A stretch of 64,000 nucleotides of DNA, taken from the NCBI RefSeq assembly GCF_000311865.1, contig NZ_HE978582.1, forward strand, positions 328,889 to 392,888. Direction: 5' to 3'. The translations under genes and the position numbers were made by a program. The DNA comes from Peptoniphilus obesi ph1 (lineage in GTDB: Bacteria > Bacillota > Clostridia > Tissierellales > Peptoniphilaceae). The notes beneath the pieces were generated by a model. The model saw nothing but the letters and a program-made list of their open reading frames with translations, did no database searches and was not told where the DNA came from. Shown in pieces: positions 9,137-17,066 of this stretch (positions within the stretch are counted from its first letter, which is position 1; each line of letters opens with the position of its first letter).

Positions 9137-10276
9137 TTATCTAAGAACTGATCTAGAGATAACCATTTTTTGTACTTCACTAGTACCTTCGTAAATTTCA
9201 GTTATCTTAGCATCTCTCATCATTCTTTCTAGAGGATATTCTCTAGTATATCCGTAACCACCTAGTAATTGAACACATTTAGTTGTTACATACATAGCAG
9301 TTTCAGCACAGTTTAGTTTTGCATGAGCTGCAGCTACTGAGTATGGTTGTTTGTTGTCTTTTAACCAAGCTGCTTTATATACTAGAAGTCTTGCTGCTTC
9401 AATTCTATTTTGTAGATCAGCAATTACGAATTGAGTGTTTTGGAAAGAAGATAATGTTCTACCAAATTGTTCTCTTTGTTTTACATAGTCAACTGCAACT
9501 GCTAGAGCACCTTGTGCAATACCAACAGCTTGAGCTGCTATACCAATTCTACCACCATCTAGTGTGTGAAGTGCAACTTTGAAACCTTGTCCTTCTTCAC
9601 CAAGTAGATTTTCTGCAGGAATTTTAGCATTATCAAAAATTAATTCAGCAGTAGCAGATCCTCTGATACCCATTTTTCTTTCGTGTTTACCAATAGTAAA
9701 TCCTTCAGTTCCTTCTTCAACTATGAAAGAAGAAATTCCGTGATTTCCTTTTTCTTTATCAGTCATAGCCATTACTACATAGATTCCAGCTTCACCAGCA
9801 TTTGTGATAAAGTTTTTAGAACCGTTTAATACATAGAAATCGCCATCTTTAACAGCTGTTGTTCTTTGTCCTGAAGCGTCAGTACCAGCGTTTGGTTCAG
9901 TAAGACCAAAAGCACCTAGACATTCACCACTAGCTAGTTTTGTTAGGTATTTTTGTTTTTGTTCTTCAGTACCCCAGTCATAAATTGGAGCTGATCCTAA
10001 TGAAGTATGTGCAGAAAGAGTTACACCAGTTGAAGCACAAACTTTTGAAAGTTCTTCTACAGCTATAACATAGCTTAGGTAGTCTCCTTCTTCTCCTTCA
10101 TATTCTTCTGGCCATGGAATACCTAGCATTCCGTTATCAGCCATTTTTTGTACACTTTCCTTTGGAAATCTTTCTTCTTCGTCGATTTCTTCAGCAAGTG
10201 GTTTAATTTCCTTTTCAGCAAAATCTCTATAGATTTTTTGTATCATCTTTAATTCTTCATCAAATCCAAAATCCAT
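9137..10276 (-). CDS. bcd: Acyl-CoA dehydrogenase, probable butyryl-CoA dehydrogenase
   Basis: 379 residues, the standard length for short-chain acyl-CoA dehydrogenases. The FAD/substrate signatures FGLTEPNAGTDAS and GGYGYTREYPLERMMRDAK are present. The catalytic base is the glutamate in IYEGTSE (residue 363), matching the position used by butyryl-CoA dehydrogenases. Bcd with EtfAB reduces crotonyl-CoA to butyryl-CoA, in clostridia by flavin-based electron bifurcation. The gene has its own upstream promoter region (10322-10517) and a terminator at 9072-9111, and it follows etfBA. A second acyl-CoA dehydrogenase lies at 12575-13717, so the exact substrate of each is inferred; this one looks most like the butyrate enzyme. 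GAGGGG lies just before the ATG. Confidence 0.87.
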   Translation of the reverse strand: MDFGFDEELKMIQKIYRDFAEKEIKPLAEEIDEEERFPKESVQKMADNGMLGIPWPEEYEGEEGDYLSYVIAVEELSKVCASTGVTLSAHTSLGSAPIYDWGTEEQKQKYLTKLASGECLGAFGLTEPNAGTDASGQRTTAVKDGDFYVLNGSKNFITNAGEAGIYVVMAMTDKEKGNHGISSFIVEEGTEGFTIGKHERKMGIRGSATAELIFDNAKIPAENLLGEEGQGFKVALHTLDGGRIGIAAQAVGIAQGALAVAVDYVKQREQFGRTLSSFQNTQFVIADLQNRIEAARLLVYKAAWLKDNKQPYSVAAAHAKLNCAETAMYVTTKCVQLLGGYGYTREYPLERMMRDAKITEIYEGTSEVQKMVISRSVLR

Positions 10277-10321
10277 AATTTTCCCCTCTCTTTATCCTTA
10301 CTTTCTTTAATAAGCAAAATA

Positions 10322-10349
10322 TTTATATTCACTTTTTATCTAAAGTCAA
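10322..10349 (-). promoter_or_regulatory. Proximal candidate promoter for bcd
   Basis: On the minus strand TTGACT (10344-10349), a 16-base spacer and TATAAA (10322-10327), about 45 bases before the bcd start. Confidence 0.5.
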
Positions 10350-10362
10350 TACCAAGACTATG

Positions 10363-10406
10363 TAAAGTCTTAAAATCGTTTTCACTATATTGTATTCAAG
10401 ACTTTA
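10363..10406. repeat. Inverted repeat in the bcd upstream region
   Basis: TAAAGTCTT at 10363-10371 and AAGACTTTA at 10398-10406 are perfect 9-base complements spaced by 26 bases, just upstream of the proximal promoter. A regulator site or RNA structure is possible; no known motif was recognised. Confidence 0.45.
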
Positions 10407-10488
10407 TGTGCATATTTATATCACTTGTCATTGTACAAAATCAACTATAGATACTTATCAAGTAAATATAATAAACTTAACACTAATT

Positions 10489-10517
10489 ATATTAATCTAT
10501 AATTTGCTTTAAGTCAA
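10489..10517 (-). promoter_or_regulatory. Distal candidate promoter for bcd
   Basis: On the minus strand TTGACT (10512-10517), a 17-base spacer and TAATAT (10489-10494). It would give a leader of about 200 bases. Confidence 0.5.
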
Positions 10518-10593
10518 TTTTTAATGCTTTATTAGAAAAAATTTTATTTTTTTTATTTTTTTATATTTTATAAATAATTGACGTAAAATTGAT

Positions 10594-10627
10594 TATAAAA
10601 AAAGGAGTTGAATTTCTCCAACTCCTT
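10594..10627 (-). terminator. Terminator after etfA
   Basis: AAGGAGTTG (10602-10610) pairs with CAACTCCTT (10619-10627). A minus-strand U run follows (plus-strand A run 10597-10603). Confidence 0.85.
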
Positions 10628-10641
10628 AAATTTATTTTATT

Positions 10642-11637
10642 TTATTTTCTAGCTTCGAAAACTTTGTTGATTTCTTCAATCATTACAGGGATAACTTTGT
10701 AAAGGTCTCCAACAATACCGTAGTTAGCTACAGACATGATAGGAGCTTCTTCATCTTTGTTAATTGCAACGATTACATCAGATGTTTTCATACCAGCTAA
10801 ATGTTGAAGAGCACCTGAAACACCACATGCTACATAAAGTTTAGGGCTAACTGTTTTACCAGTTTGTCCAACTTGGTGTTCATATTCAATCCAACCACTA
10901 TCTACTGCTGCTCTTGAAGCACCAACTGCTGCTCCTAGAGTTTGAGCAAATTCTCTGATTAGGTCAAATCCGCTAGCATCTCCAAGTCCTCTACCACCAG
11001 TTACGATAATAGAAGCATCTGCTAAACTGATTTCTCCACCAGCTTTTTCGATAACGTCTTTAACTATTGTACGAATATCTTCTTCTGCAAAATCTAATTC
11101 AACCTTAACTACTTCGCCAGCTTTTTCACATTCTACTCTTTCCATAGAGTTTGGTCTGATAGTAGCCATTTGAGGTCTTTTTTCTGGACATTCTAGGTCT
11201 ATCATTACGTTACCACCGTAGATAGGTCTAGTACATACCATGTTATTATCATCATTTAGAGCTATTGCTGTACAATCTGAAGCAAGTCCTGTTCCAGCTT
11301 TTGCAGCAAATCTAGCAGCTAAATCTTTTCCGTTTTGAGTTGCTGGGAATAATAAAATTTCAGCACTATTATCAGTTACTACTTTATCAACAACTTTTGC
11401 ATATGCTTCACTACGGTATTCTTTAAGAACTTCGTCATCAGCAACAAATACTTTGTCTGCACCGTATTTAGAAGCATTTTTTGCAGCTTCTTCAACGCCA
11501 CTACCGATTAGAATAGCGCCTAGATCGTATGATAATTTATCAGCTAGTTTTCTAGCTTCACTTAAAACTTCAAAGGATACACCGCTGATAGAACCGCCAT
11601 TTTGTTCAAGACAAACTAATACTTTTGTTTCTGCCAT
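10642..11637 (-). CDS. etfA: Electron transfer flavoprotein, alpha subunit
   Basis: 331 residues. The N-terminal ETF domain is followed by the FAD-binding C-terminal domain (about residues 200-320) with TGGRGLG, GASRAAVDSGW, QVGQTGKTVSPKLYVACG and SGALQHLAGM, the classic EtfA signature. EtfA with EtfB carries electrons between acyl-CoA dehydrogenases and NADH or ferredoxin. AAGGAGG lies 8 to 9 bases before the ATG, and the gene follows etfB by 18 bases. The terminator at 10594-10627 ends this transcript before bcd, so etfBA may serve both acyl-CoA dehydrogenases. Whether this Etf bifurcates was not determined. Confidence 0.94.
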   Translation of the reverse strand: MAETKVLVCLEQNGGSISGVSFEVLSEARKLADKLSYDLGAILIGSGVEEAAKNASKYGADKVFVADDEVLKEYRSEAYAKVVDKVVTDNSAEILLFPATQNGKDLAARFAAKAGTGLASDCTAIALNDDNNMVCTRPIYGGNVMIDLECPEKRPQMATIRPNSMERVECEKAGEVVKVELDFAEEDIRTIVKDVIEKAGGEISLADASIIVTGGRGLGDASGFDLIREFAQTLGAAVGASRAAVDSGWIEYEHQVGQTGKTVSPKLYVACGVSGALQHLAGMKTSDVIVAINKDEEAPIMSVANYGIVGDLYKVIPVMIEEINKVFEARK

Positions 11638-11655
11638 TGCTTTGTTTCCTCCTTA

Positions 11656-12435
11656 TTAAATAATCTTAGCTTCTACAAGCTTTTGAACAGCTATTACGCC
11701 TATTTCTTCTGGTTCACCAGTTATAACTTCTCCGCCTTCTCTTTCAGGTGGTGTGTATAGTTTAACTGTTCTTGTAGGTTGTGCATCTAACTCAACGTCA
11801 AGTGAAGATAATTCAATTACAGGAATTTCCATCTTATTAGCTTTTCTTGTACGTTTAAGGGTTGGGTATCTTGGTTCGTTAAGAGATTTTTCACAAGTTA
11901 AAACAGCTGGCATTGTTGATTCAACAATTTGTTCGTTGAATGAGCTTACTCTTTTACAAGTGATTTTATCTTCTGTAACTTCTTGAATTTCTTCGATGAA
12001 AGTGATTTGTGGAATGTCAAGTTGTTCTGCAAGTTGAGCTCCTACTTGAGCATCATCTGCATCTATTGCTTGTTTACCACAAAGAATTAAATCGAATTCT
12101 CCAATGCTTTTGATAGCTTTAGCTAATATTTCAGCTGTTATATATGCATCTGGATCTTCAACTTTAGGATCATCTACATTTACAAGATATGCATGAGCAG
12201 CTCCCATAGCTAAACCAATTTTAAGTGATTGTTTACTATCTTCATTTCCCACTGTTATAACACTTACTTCTCCGCCGTGTTCTTCAGTTAATTGAAGTGC
12301 AGCTTCGATAGCATGTTGATCAAATGGGCTGACCATGGTTTCAACACCATCTTTAATAACACGGTTGTTAGCTTCGTCAACTTTTGGTACTACCGCGTTA
12401 TCAAGTACTTGCTTAATACAAACCATTATATTCAT
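11656..12435 (-). CDS. etfB: Electron transfer flavoprotein, beta subunit
   Basis: 259 residues, the normal EtfB length. It begins MNIMVCIKQVLD and contains the adenine-nucleotide-fold motifs ILCGKQAIDADDAQVG and RYPTLKRTRKANK typical of EtfB. It forms a heterodimer with EtfA and binds AMP or a second FAD. GGAGAGAG precedes the ATG. It is upstream of etfA in the usual etfBA order and downstream of the 12575-13717 acyl-CoA dehydrogenase, with a weak hairpin between them. Confidence 0.94.
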   Translation of the reverse strand: MNIMVCIKQVLDNAVVPKVDEANNRVIKDGVETMVSPFDQHAIEAALQLTEEHGGEVSVITVGNEDSKQSLKIGLAMGAAHAYLVNVDDPKVEDPDAYITAEILAKAIKSIGEFDLILCGKQAIDADDAQVGAQLAEQLDIPQITFIEEIQEVTEDKITCKRVSSFNEQIVESTMPAVLTCEKSLNEPRYPTLKRTRKANKMEIPVIELSSLDVELDAQPTRTVKLYTPPEREGGEVITGEPEEIGVIAVQKLVEAKII

Positions 12436-12493
12436 ACTTGATCTCTCTCCTTTATAATTTTATATATTCTAAACCTATTTATAGCTTATAAAG

Positions 12494-12538
12494 TTTTAAA
12501 GCAAGACTTAAGATTTCGTTACAACCGTTTGTCTTGCT
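12494..12538 (-). terminator. Weak hairpin between acyl-CoA dehydrogenase and etfB
   Basis: AGCAAGAC (12500-12507) pairs with GTCTTGCT (12531-12538) across a 23-base loop, followed on the minus strand by TTTAAAACTTT. The long loop makes it a partial terminator at best. Confidence 0.35.
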
Positions 12539-12574
12539 CTAAAACAATTACAACTGATTAATTTTTAATTGAAA

Positions 12575-13717
12575 TTAATTTTCTCTTAAAATTTGACCAG
12601 AAATTACTATTCTTTGAATTTGAGAAGTACCTTCGAATAATTCTAATATTCTTTGGTCTCTGTAAAGTCTTTCAATTTCGTATTCTTTCATGTAACCATA
12701 TCCACCGTGGATTTGAAGAGCTGTAGTTACAATTTTGTGAGCAGATTCTGCACCGAATACTTTAGCCATAGAAGCTACTTTAGAGAAGTTTTCTCCTCTG
12801 TCTTTTAAGTCAGCTGCATAGTAAGTTAGCATTCTTGCTGCTTCTAGTTGAGTTCCCATGTCAGCGATCATCCATGCAATACCTTGGAATTTGCTGATTG
12901 GTCTACCAAATACTTCTCTTTCTTTAGCATATTTAACAGCTAAATCAAAAGCTCTTTGAGAAACACCAATACACATTGCTGCTATACCGATACGACCTCT
13001 ATCAATTACATCAAGAGCAAGTCTGTATCCTTTACCAATTTCGCCAACGATGTTTTCTTTTGGTACTCTACAATCTTCAAATACCATTTCCCAAGTAAGA
13101 GCTCCTCTGATACCCATTTTATCGTCACATGCGCCTGGAGTCATTCCTGGAGTTCCTTTTTCTACTACGAAACAAGTAAGTCCGTCTCTTCCTTTTGAAC
13201 GGTCAGTCATAGCAAATACTGTTAAGAAATCAGCTTCTGCACCACTTGTGATAAAGTGTTTTACACCGTTGATTACGTAGTCATCGCCATCTTCAACTGC
13301 TGTTGTTCTAGTTGCTGTTGGGTCAGATCCACCTGCTGGTTCTGTTAAACAAAAAGCTGCAAGTTTTTCACCTTCAAGAGCTGGTCTTAACCATTTTTCT
13401 TTTTGTTCTTCATTACCTGCTAAGTAAATAGCGTCAAATCCTAGGTAGTGACCAGTCATGATTGAACCAGTTGCTGCACATGCTGCTGTTACTTCTTCCA
13501 TAGCGATTGCTTCAGAAATAGCATCAGCGCCACCGCCGCCTAGTTCTTCATCATATGCAATACCCATAAGGTCTTGTTCCATAAGTCCTTTAACGTTATC
13601 CCATGGGAATTCTTGAGTTTTGTCTACTTCTTCAGCTCTTGGTGCTAAAGATCCTTGAGCCCAATCTCTTACCATACGTCTGATTTCAATTTGGTCATCT
13701 GTGTACTTAAAATTCAT
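12575..13717 (-). CDS. Acyl-CoA dehydrogenase, second paralogue (substrate unknown)
   Basis: 380 residues with full acyl-CoA dehydrogenase architecture: N-terminal helical domain, beta domain with FCLTEPAGGSDPT, and C-terminal helical domain with HGGYGYMKEYEIERLYRDQR. The catalytic glutamate is in LFEGTSQ (residue 362). It differs from the bcd-like gene at 9137 throughout, including ELGGGGAD and a Gln in place of the second Glu after the catalytic motif. It lies between a CaiB-type CoA transferase upstream and etfBA downstream. That grouping suggests an enzyme acting on an imported acid activated by CoA transfer. AAAGGAGGAAATA precedes the ATG. Confidence 0.85.
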   Translation of the reverse strand: MNFKYTDDQIEIRRMVRDWAQGSLAPRAEEVDKTQEFPWDNVKGLMEQDLMGIAYDEELGGGGADAISEAIAMEEVTAACAATGSIMTGHYLGFDAIYLAGNEEQKEKWLRPALEGEKLAAFCLTEPAGGSDPTATRTTAVEDGDDYVINGVKHFITSGAEADFLTVFAMTDRSKGRDGLTCFVVEKGTPGMTPGACDDKMGIRGALTWEMVFEDCRVPKENIVGEIGKGYRLALDVIDRGRIGIAAMCIGVSQRAFDLAVKYAKEREVFGRPISKFQGIAWMIADMGTQLEAARMLTYYAADLKDRGENFSKVASMAKVFGAESAHKIVTTALQIHGGYGYMKEYEIERLYRDQRILELFEGTSQIQRIVISGQILREN

Positions 13718-13820
13718 TATTTCCTCCTTTAAATACTTTTAATTATTTTAGTTGTTAGTAGTAACTGATAATTTATTATCTAACCACTACATTATAATTA
13801 TATTTTTATTAAAAAGCAAA

Positions 13821-15011
13821 TTAAAATACGCCTTCGTCTTTTAATTTTGCTATTTCATCATCACTATAGCCAAGTTCTTCTTTAAGAACTTCTTCTGTAT
13901 GTTGGCCAAGAAGTGGTGCTGGATGTGCTGGATCTGGTGGAGTTTTAGATAGTTTAACTGGGTTACCAGTGATCTTTAACTTACCTGCTCCTGGTTGATC
14001 AATTTCAACAAGCATGTCTCTGTGAAGAATACTTTCATCTTTACAAGCTTGAGCTACATCAAATATTGGTCCACATGGGATTCCTACTTCGTTGAATTTG
14101 TCAATTGCTTCATCAACTGTGTAATCTTTTAACCATTCTTCTATTATAGCTTTTAATTCTACATCGTTTTCTGATCTATGTGGGTCAGAGTCAAATTTAG
14201 GATTCTTTGGAAGATCTGGTTGTCCCATTACATCACATAGTCTTTGGAAGTGTGGATCACTTGCAACAGCTATAATTACATAACCACCATCTTTACATTT
14301 GTAAATATCAAATGGTGCAGAAAGTGGGTGTCTTGCTCCAACTCTTTTTGGCATAATGCCACCTATTGTATGTCTTACTATATTTGTTTCTATAAATGTG
14401 AATACACTATCCATCATAGCGATATCAACTAGTTGTCCTTCTCCAGTTCTTTCTCTGTGGAATAGAGCAACCATAATACCATATGCTGCATATAGACCAG
14501 CACTGATATCACCTAATGAACTACCAACTCTTGCTGGTGGATTATCAGGATAACCTGTAATGCTCATCATACCTGCTCTACCTTGTGCAACTATATCATA
14601 TGCAGGTAAGTTTCTGTGTGGACTGTCTTGTCCAAATCCAGAAATTGAACAGTAAATAATTGATGGATTAATTTCTTTTAATTTTTCATATGAGAAACCA
14701 AGTTTTTCCATAACACCTGGTTTGAAGTTTTCAACTACTACATCAACTTTTTTTACTAGCTCGTATACGATTTCCTTAGCTTTATCACTTTTAAAGTTAA
14801 GGTCTATACCTTTCTTACCTCTGTTTGCGAATATGTAATATCCACTTTGGTCATTTATAAAAGGTCCAAATATACGGCTACCATCGCCTGTTCCAGGTCT
14901 TTCAATTTTTATAACTTCTGCCCCAAGGTCAGATAAGTTACTTGTACAGAAAGGACCTGCAAGAACGTTTGTAAAGTCTAATACTTTAATTCCTGCTAGA
15001 GCTTTATCCAT
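13821..15011 (-). CDS. CaiB/BaiF family (family III) CoA transferase
   Basis: 396 residues, typical of the family. The N-terminal Rossmann-like part begins LAGIKVLDFTNVLAGPFCT. The probable catalytic aspartate is in GSSLGDISAG (residue 168), corresponding to Asp169 of formyl-CoA transferase. HPLSAPFDIYKCKDGG and VGIPCGPIFDV are further family motifs. It moves CoA between carboxylic acids; the acid pair cannot be read off. AAGGAGG lies about 12 bases before the ATG. It is first in a transcript with the second acyl-CoA dehydrogenase and perhaps etfBA, which resembles carnitine- or caffeate-type enoyl-CoA reduction clusters. Confidence 0.87.
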   Translation of the reverse strand: MDKALAGIKVLDFTNVLAGPFCTSNLSDLGAEVIKIERPGTGDGSRIFGPFINDQSGYYIFANRGKKGIDLNFKSDKAKEIVYELVKKVDVVVENFKPGVMEKLGFSYEKLKEINPSIIYCSISGFGQDSPHRNLPAYDIVAQGRAGMMSITGYPDNPPARVGSSLGDISAGLYAAYGIMVALFHRERTGEGQLVDIAMMDSVFTFIETNIVRHTIGGIMPKRVGARHPLSAPFDIYKCKDGGYVIIAVASDPHFQRLCDVMGQPDLPKNPKFDSDPHRSENDVELKAIIEEWLKDYTVDEAIDKFNEVGIPCGPIFDVAQACKDESILHRDMLVEIDQPGAGKLKITGNPVKLSKTPPDPAHPAPLLGQHTEEVLKEELGYSDDEIAKLKDEGVF

Positions 15012-15059
15012 TTCTAATTTATTCCTCCTTATTTAATGATGTAATTAACATTGTAAAGT

Positions 15060-15096
15060 ACAAAATAATATGATAGTTTTCACTATCATATTATTT
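15060..15096 (-). terminator. Hairpin between YjiH paralogue 3 and the CoA transferase gene
   Basis: Perfect 14-base arms AAATAATATGATAG (15063-15076) and CTATCATATTATTT (15083-15096) with a 6-base loop. On the minus strand the 3' arm ends in a U-rich stretch. It terminates YjiH paralogue 3 or attenuates read-through into the CoA transferase. Confidence 0.65.
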
Positions 15097-15198
15097 CATA
15101 CTGTTTTATTTTACAACATTAAATTCAATATTAATAGTTATTATTTAGATTAAACTATTATCGTCAAATTTTCGTATGTTTGTTAAAATTTTTCTAAT

Positions 15199-16653
15199 TT
15201 ATGCATACAACAGTTTTGCAAATAATGCTACTATTGGAACTGCTATTAATGTTCTTAATATAAATATAAGTATTAATTCGCCAACTTTTAGTCCAGCGTC
15301 TGATTGTAACATTGCATTAGCACTTTCTGTGAAGAATATAATTTGTACTGTTGAAAGAACTATTACAAAGAATATACTTGCTGGTGCTATTGCCTTTCCT
15401 GCTATTGTCATAACTGGAAGTGCGATTTCTGCTATACCTACTAGTGTAGCTGGCGCTATTACGTCAGCATTTTCAAGACCCATAAGTCTTAGGTATGGAA
15501 CCATTGGTTTACCTATCCATTCAAATGCTGGAGTGTAAGTAGATATAAAAGTTGAAATTACTGTTAATGCTTGTACGAAAGATACAACTTTTAGTGCAAA
15601 TGAGAATACGTCTTTAAATGCTGTTAAGAATACTTTGTATTCAGTTCCAGATGCTTTTGTTGTAGCTGCTGCTATAGCTCTTTTAAAGATCTTAGAATCA
15701 TATTTACCAGGTTTTCTCATTTCAGGAGTTTGTATTGTTCCGTTTCTATATTCGTTCTTTTTCTTTGATAGAGGTGGAATTCTTATTACTATTACAGCTA
15801 GTATAAATACTGTAAGTAGTGAGAATAATACTGCATTACCATACATATATTGTGTATCTGTGATTGATACTAATAGTGCGAAGAATCCTAGTGATACTAC
15901 TGAGAAGTTTGTCATGATACAGCAAGCTTCTTTTTCTGTATATACGCTTTCGTCATAAAGTTTGTTTGTAATAAATACACCTACTGCTGGTGCTGCAACG
16001 AATGATGATAAAGCATCTACTGCAGATTGTCCAGGTAGTAAGAATACTCTACGCATGATTGGTTCGATTAATGTTCCTATTAATTCTAGAACACCAAATT
16101 CAATTAAGAATGTTACTAACCAACCAGCTATTGTTACTGTAAATAGTGTTGATCCTGCAAGATCTATTGCTAGTCCACCAACATCTGGATTAAGTATTTG
16201 TTCTGGTCCAACTTGAAATACTAGCATTGTTGAGAATATTGCTGATAGATAATATAGAATACCTGTAAATGGACCATCTTTTTCGTGGAATTTTCCAAGA
16301 GCAGAATCTTTTTTTGCTTTCCCAATTGTGTATGTAATGGAAAGTCCTATGCAAACTATCATTACTAAGTGGTGAAGTATTCCACTTGCTGCTGCTTTTG
16401 CTGTGTTTACTAAGTAAACCATAGGAACCAAAGCTTCTCCGTCAGCTCCTGTTACACATGGTATAAAGAATATAAATATTCCTATACCTGAAAATATAAT
16501 TGCTTTCAAAAGGTTTGCTGGAGTAAGGGTACTATAATCAACCTTAATACCAACCTTTTCATTAAGTGCTTGCTCATGTTTCAGAGCTTCATCTTCAACT
16601 TGTCCAGTCTTTAAATTTTCGTTCTCAAAATTAGTGTTTTTATTTTCTTTCAT
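15199..16653 (-). CDS. YjiH family membrane protein, paralogue 3
   Basis: 484 residues. The cytoplasmic N-terminus of about 45 residues is rich in Asn, Glu and Lys (ends LNEKVGIKVDYSTLTP), followed by about ten membrane segments with SFVAAPAVGVFITNKLY and PATLVGIAEIALPVMTIAG. It is very similar to paralogue 2, differing mainly in the N-terminus and a few loops. AAGGAGG lies six bases before the ATG. It is followed by the hairpin at 15060-15096 and then the CoA transferase operon. Its upstream region is unusually long and structured (16714-16866), pointing to regulation. The substrate is unknown. Confidence 0.83.
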   Translation of the reverse strand: MKENKNTNFENENLKTGQVEDEALKHEQALNEKVGIKVDYSTLTPANLLKAIIFSGIGIFIFFIPCVTGADGEALVPMVYLVNTAKAAASGILHHLVMIVCIGLSITYTIGKAKKDSALGKFHEKDGPFTGILYYLSAIFSTMLVFQVGPEQILNPDVGGLAIDLAGSTLFTVTIAGWLVTFLIEFGVLELIGTLIEPIMRRVFLLPGQSAVDALSSFVAAPAVGVFITNKLYDESVYTEKEACCIMTNFSVVSLGFFALLVSITDTQYMYGNAVLFSLLTVFILAVIVIRIPPLSKKKNEYRNGTIQTPEMRKPGKYDSKIFKRAIAAATTKASGTEYKVFLTAFKDVFSFALKVVSFVQALTVISTFISTYTPAFEWIGKPMVPYLRLMGLENADVIAPATLVGIAEIALPVMTIAGKAIAPASIFFVIVLSTVQIIFFTESANAMLQSDAGLKVGELILIFILRTLIAVPIVALFAKLLYA

Positions 16654-16713
16654 GTTAATCCTCCTTCGACGAAAATAAATTTGATGAATTTGTATAAATC
16701 CATATAATTACGT

Positions 16714-16741
16714 ATCATAAATTAAATATTTAATTCATGAT
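16714..16741. repeat. 28-bp dyad upstream of YjiH paralogue 3
   Basis: Palindrome with two 14-base arms and one mismatch pair, beginning ATCATAAATTAAAT and ending ATTTAATTCATGAT. It lies 61 to 88 bases before the ATG. It could be an operator or an mRNA hairpin. Confidence 0.5.
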
Positions 16742-16772
16742 CAATCAAATTGCTTGCTATTATGATTTACTT

Positions 16773-16866
16773 TTATAAGTTTTAAGATTAGTTTGGTAAA
16801 GCAAAGTAGACTAGAAAACCTTTTCATTTACAACAATCTATACATGAAAACTTATAAAAAATTATA
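16773..16866 (-). promoter_or_regulatory. Candidate promoter plus structured 5' leader of YjiH paralogue 3
   Basis: A minus-strand TATAAT (16861-16866, with only a weak TTACTA 17 bases upstream) would start RNA near 16854. There the arm TTATAAGTTTT (16847-16857) begins. Its perfect 11-base complement AAAACTTATAA lies at 16773-16783, closing a domain of about 85 bases. A closing stem at the very 5' end is how many cis-regulatory RNAs are built. The interior does not match a riboswitch class I recognise. Confidence 0.35.
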
Positions 16867-16965
16867 TTAATAATTTTTTTAGCTAGTAATTTAATTGTTT
16901 TGTTTCTCTTTCTAATGATACCCAATAAAAATTTTTTAATCACATATTTTATAAATTTTTATTAA

Positions 16966-17013
16966 AATAAAAAAACGCATCTTTTTTATTTTAAAAGATG
17001 GCTCATTTTAGCC
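16966..17013 (-). terminator. Terminator after hbd
   Basis: CATCTTTT (16978-16985) pairs with AAAAGATG (16993-17000). A second small stem GGCT/AGCC (17000-17013) abuts it. A minus-strand U run follows (plus-strand A run 16965-16975). Confidence 0.6.
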
Positions 17014-17066
17014 TTTTCTTTTTAAATAATAAAAGACACGTTTCAATTTTTATTTTTATTTAATTA

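Larger units (their letters stand above)
10277..10641. other. 365-bp intergenic region between etfA and bcd
   Basis: Contains the etfA terminator, two candidate minus-strand promoters and an inverted repeat TAAAGTCTT (10363-10371) / AAGACTTTA (10398-10406). No open reading frame was recognised. Confidence 0.6.
16654..17066. other. 413-bp intergenic region with structured leader candidate
   Basis: No gene. It holds a 28-bp dyad (16714-16741), a long-range inverted repeat (16773-16857), a minus-strand TATAAT (16861-16866) and the hbd terminator (16966-17000). The rest is AT-rich with nothing recognised. Confidence 0.6.

Noticed and set aside
9319..9582. Plus-strand open frame inside bcd
   Set aside because: Leucine-rich nonsense opposite a well-conserved acyl-CoA dehydrogenase, no ribosome site.
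10425..10438. TTGTCATTGTACAA as a Rex operator before bcd
   Set aside because: Too short and lacks the inner TAA/TTA of the Rex consensus; no better than chance in AT-rich DNA.
15176..15538. Plus-strand open frame opposite YjiH paralogue 3
   Set aside because: Antisense shadow of a clear membrane-protein gene; the same antisense frames recur opposite paralogue 2, as expected from their shared sequence.
8320..16216. Transposon explanation for the YjiH duplicate
   Set aside because: No transposase, terminal inverted repeats or target-site duplications at either copy; similarity stays within the coding regions.
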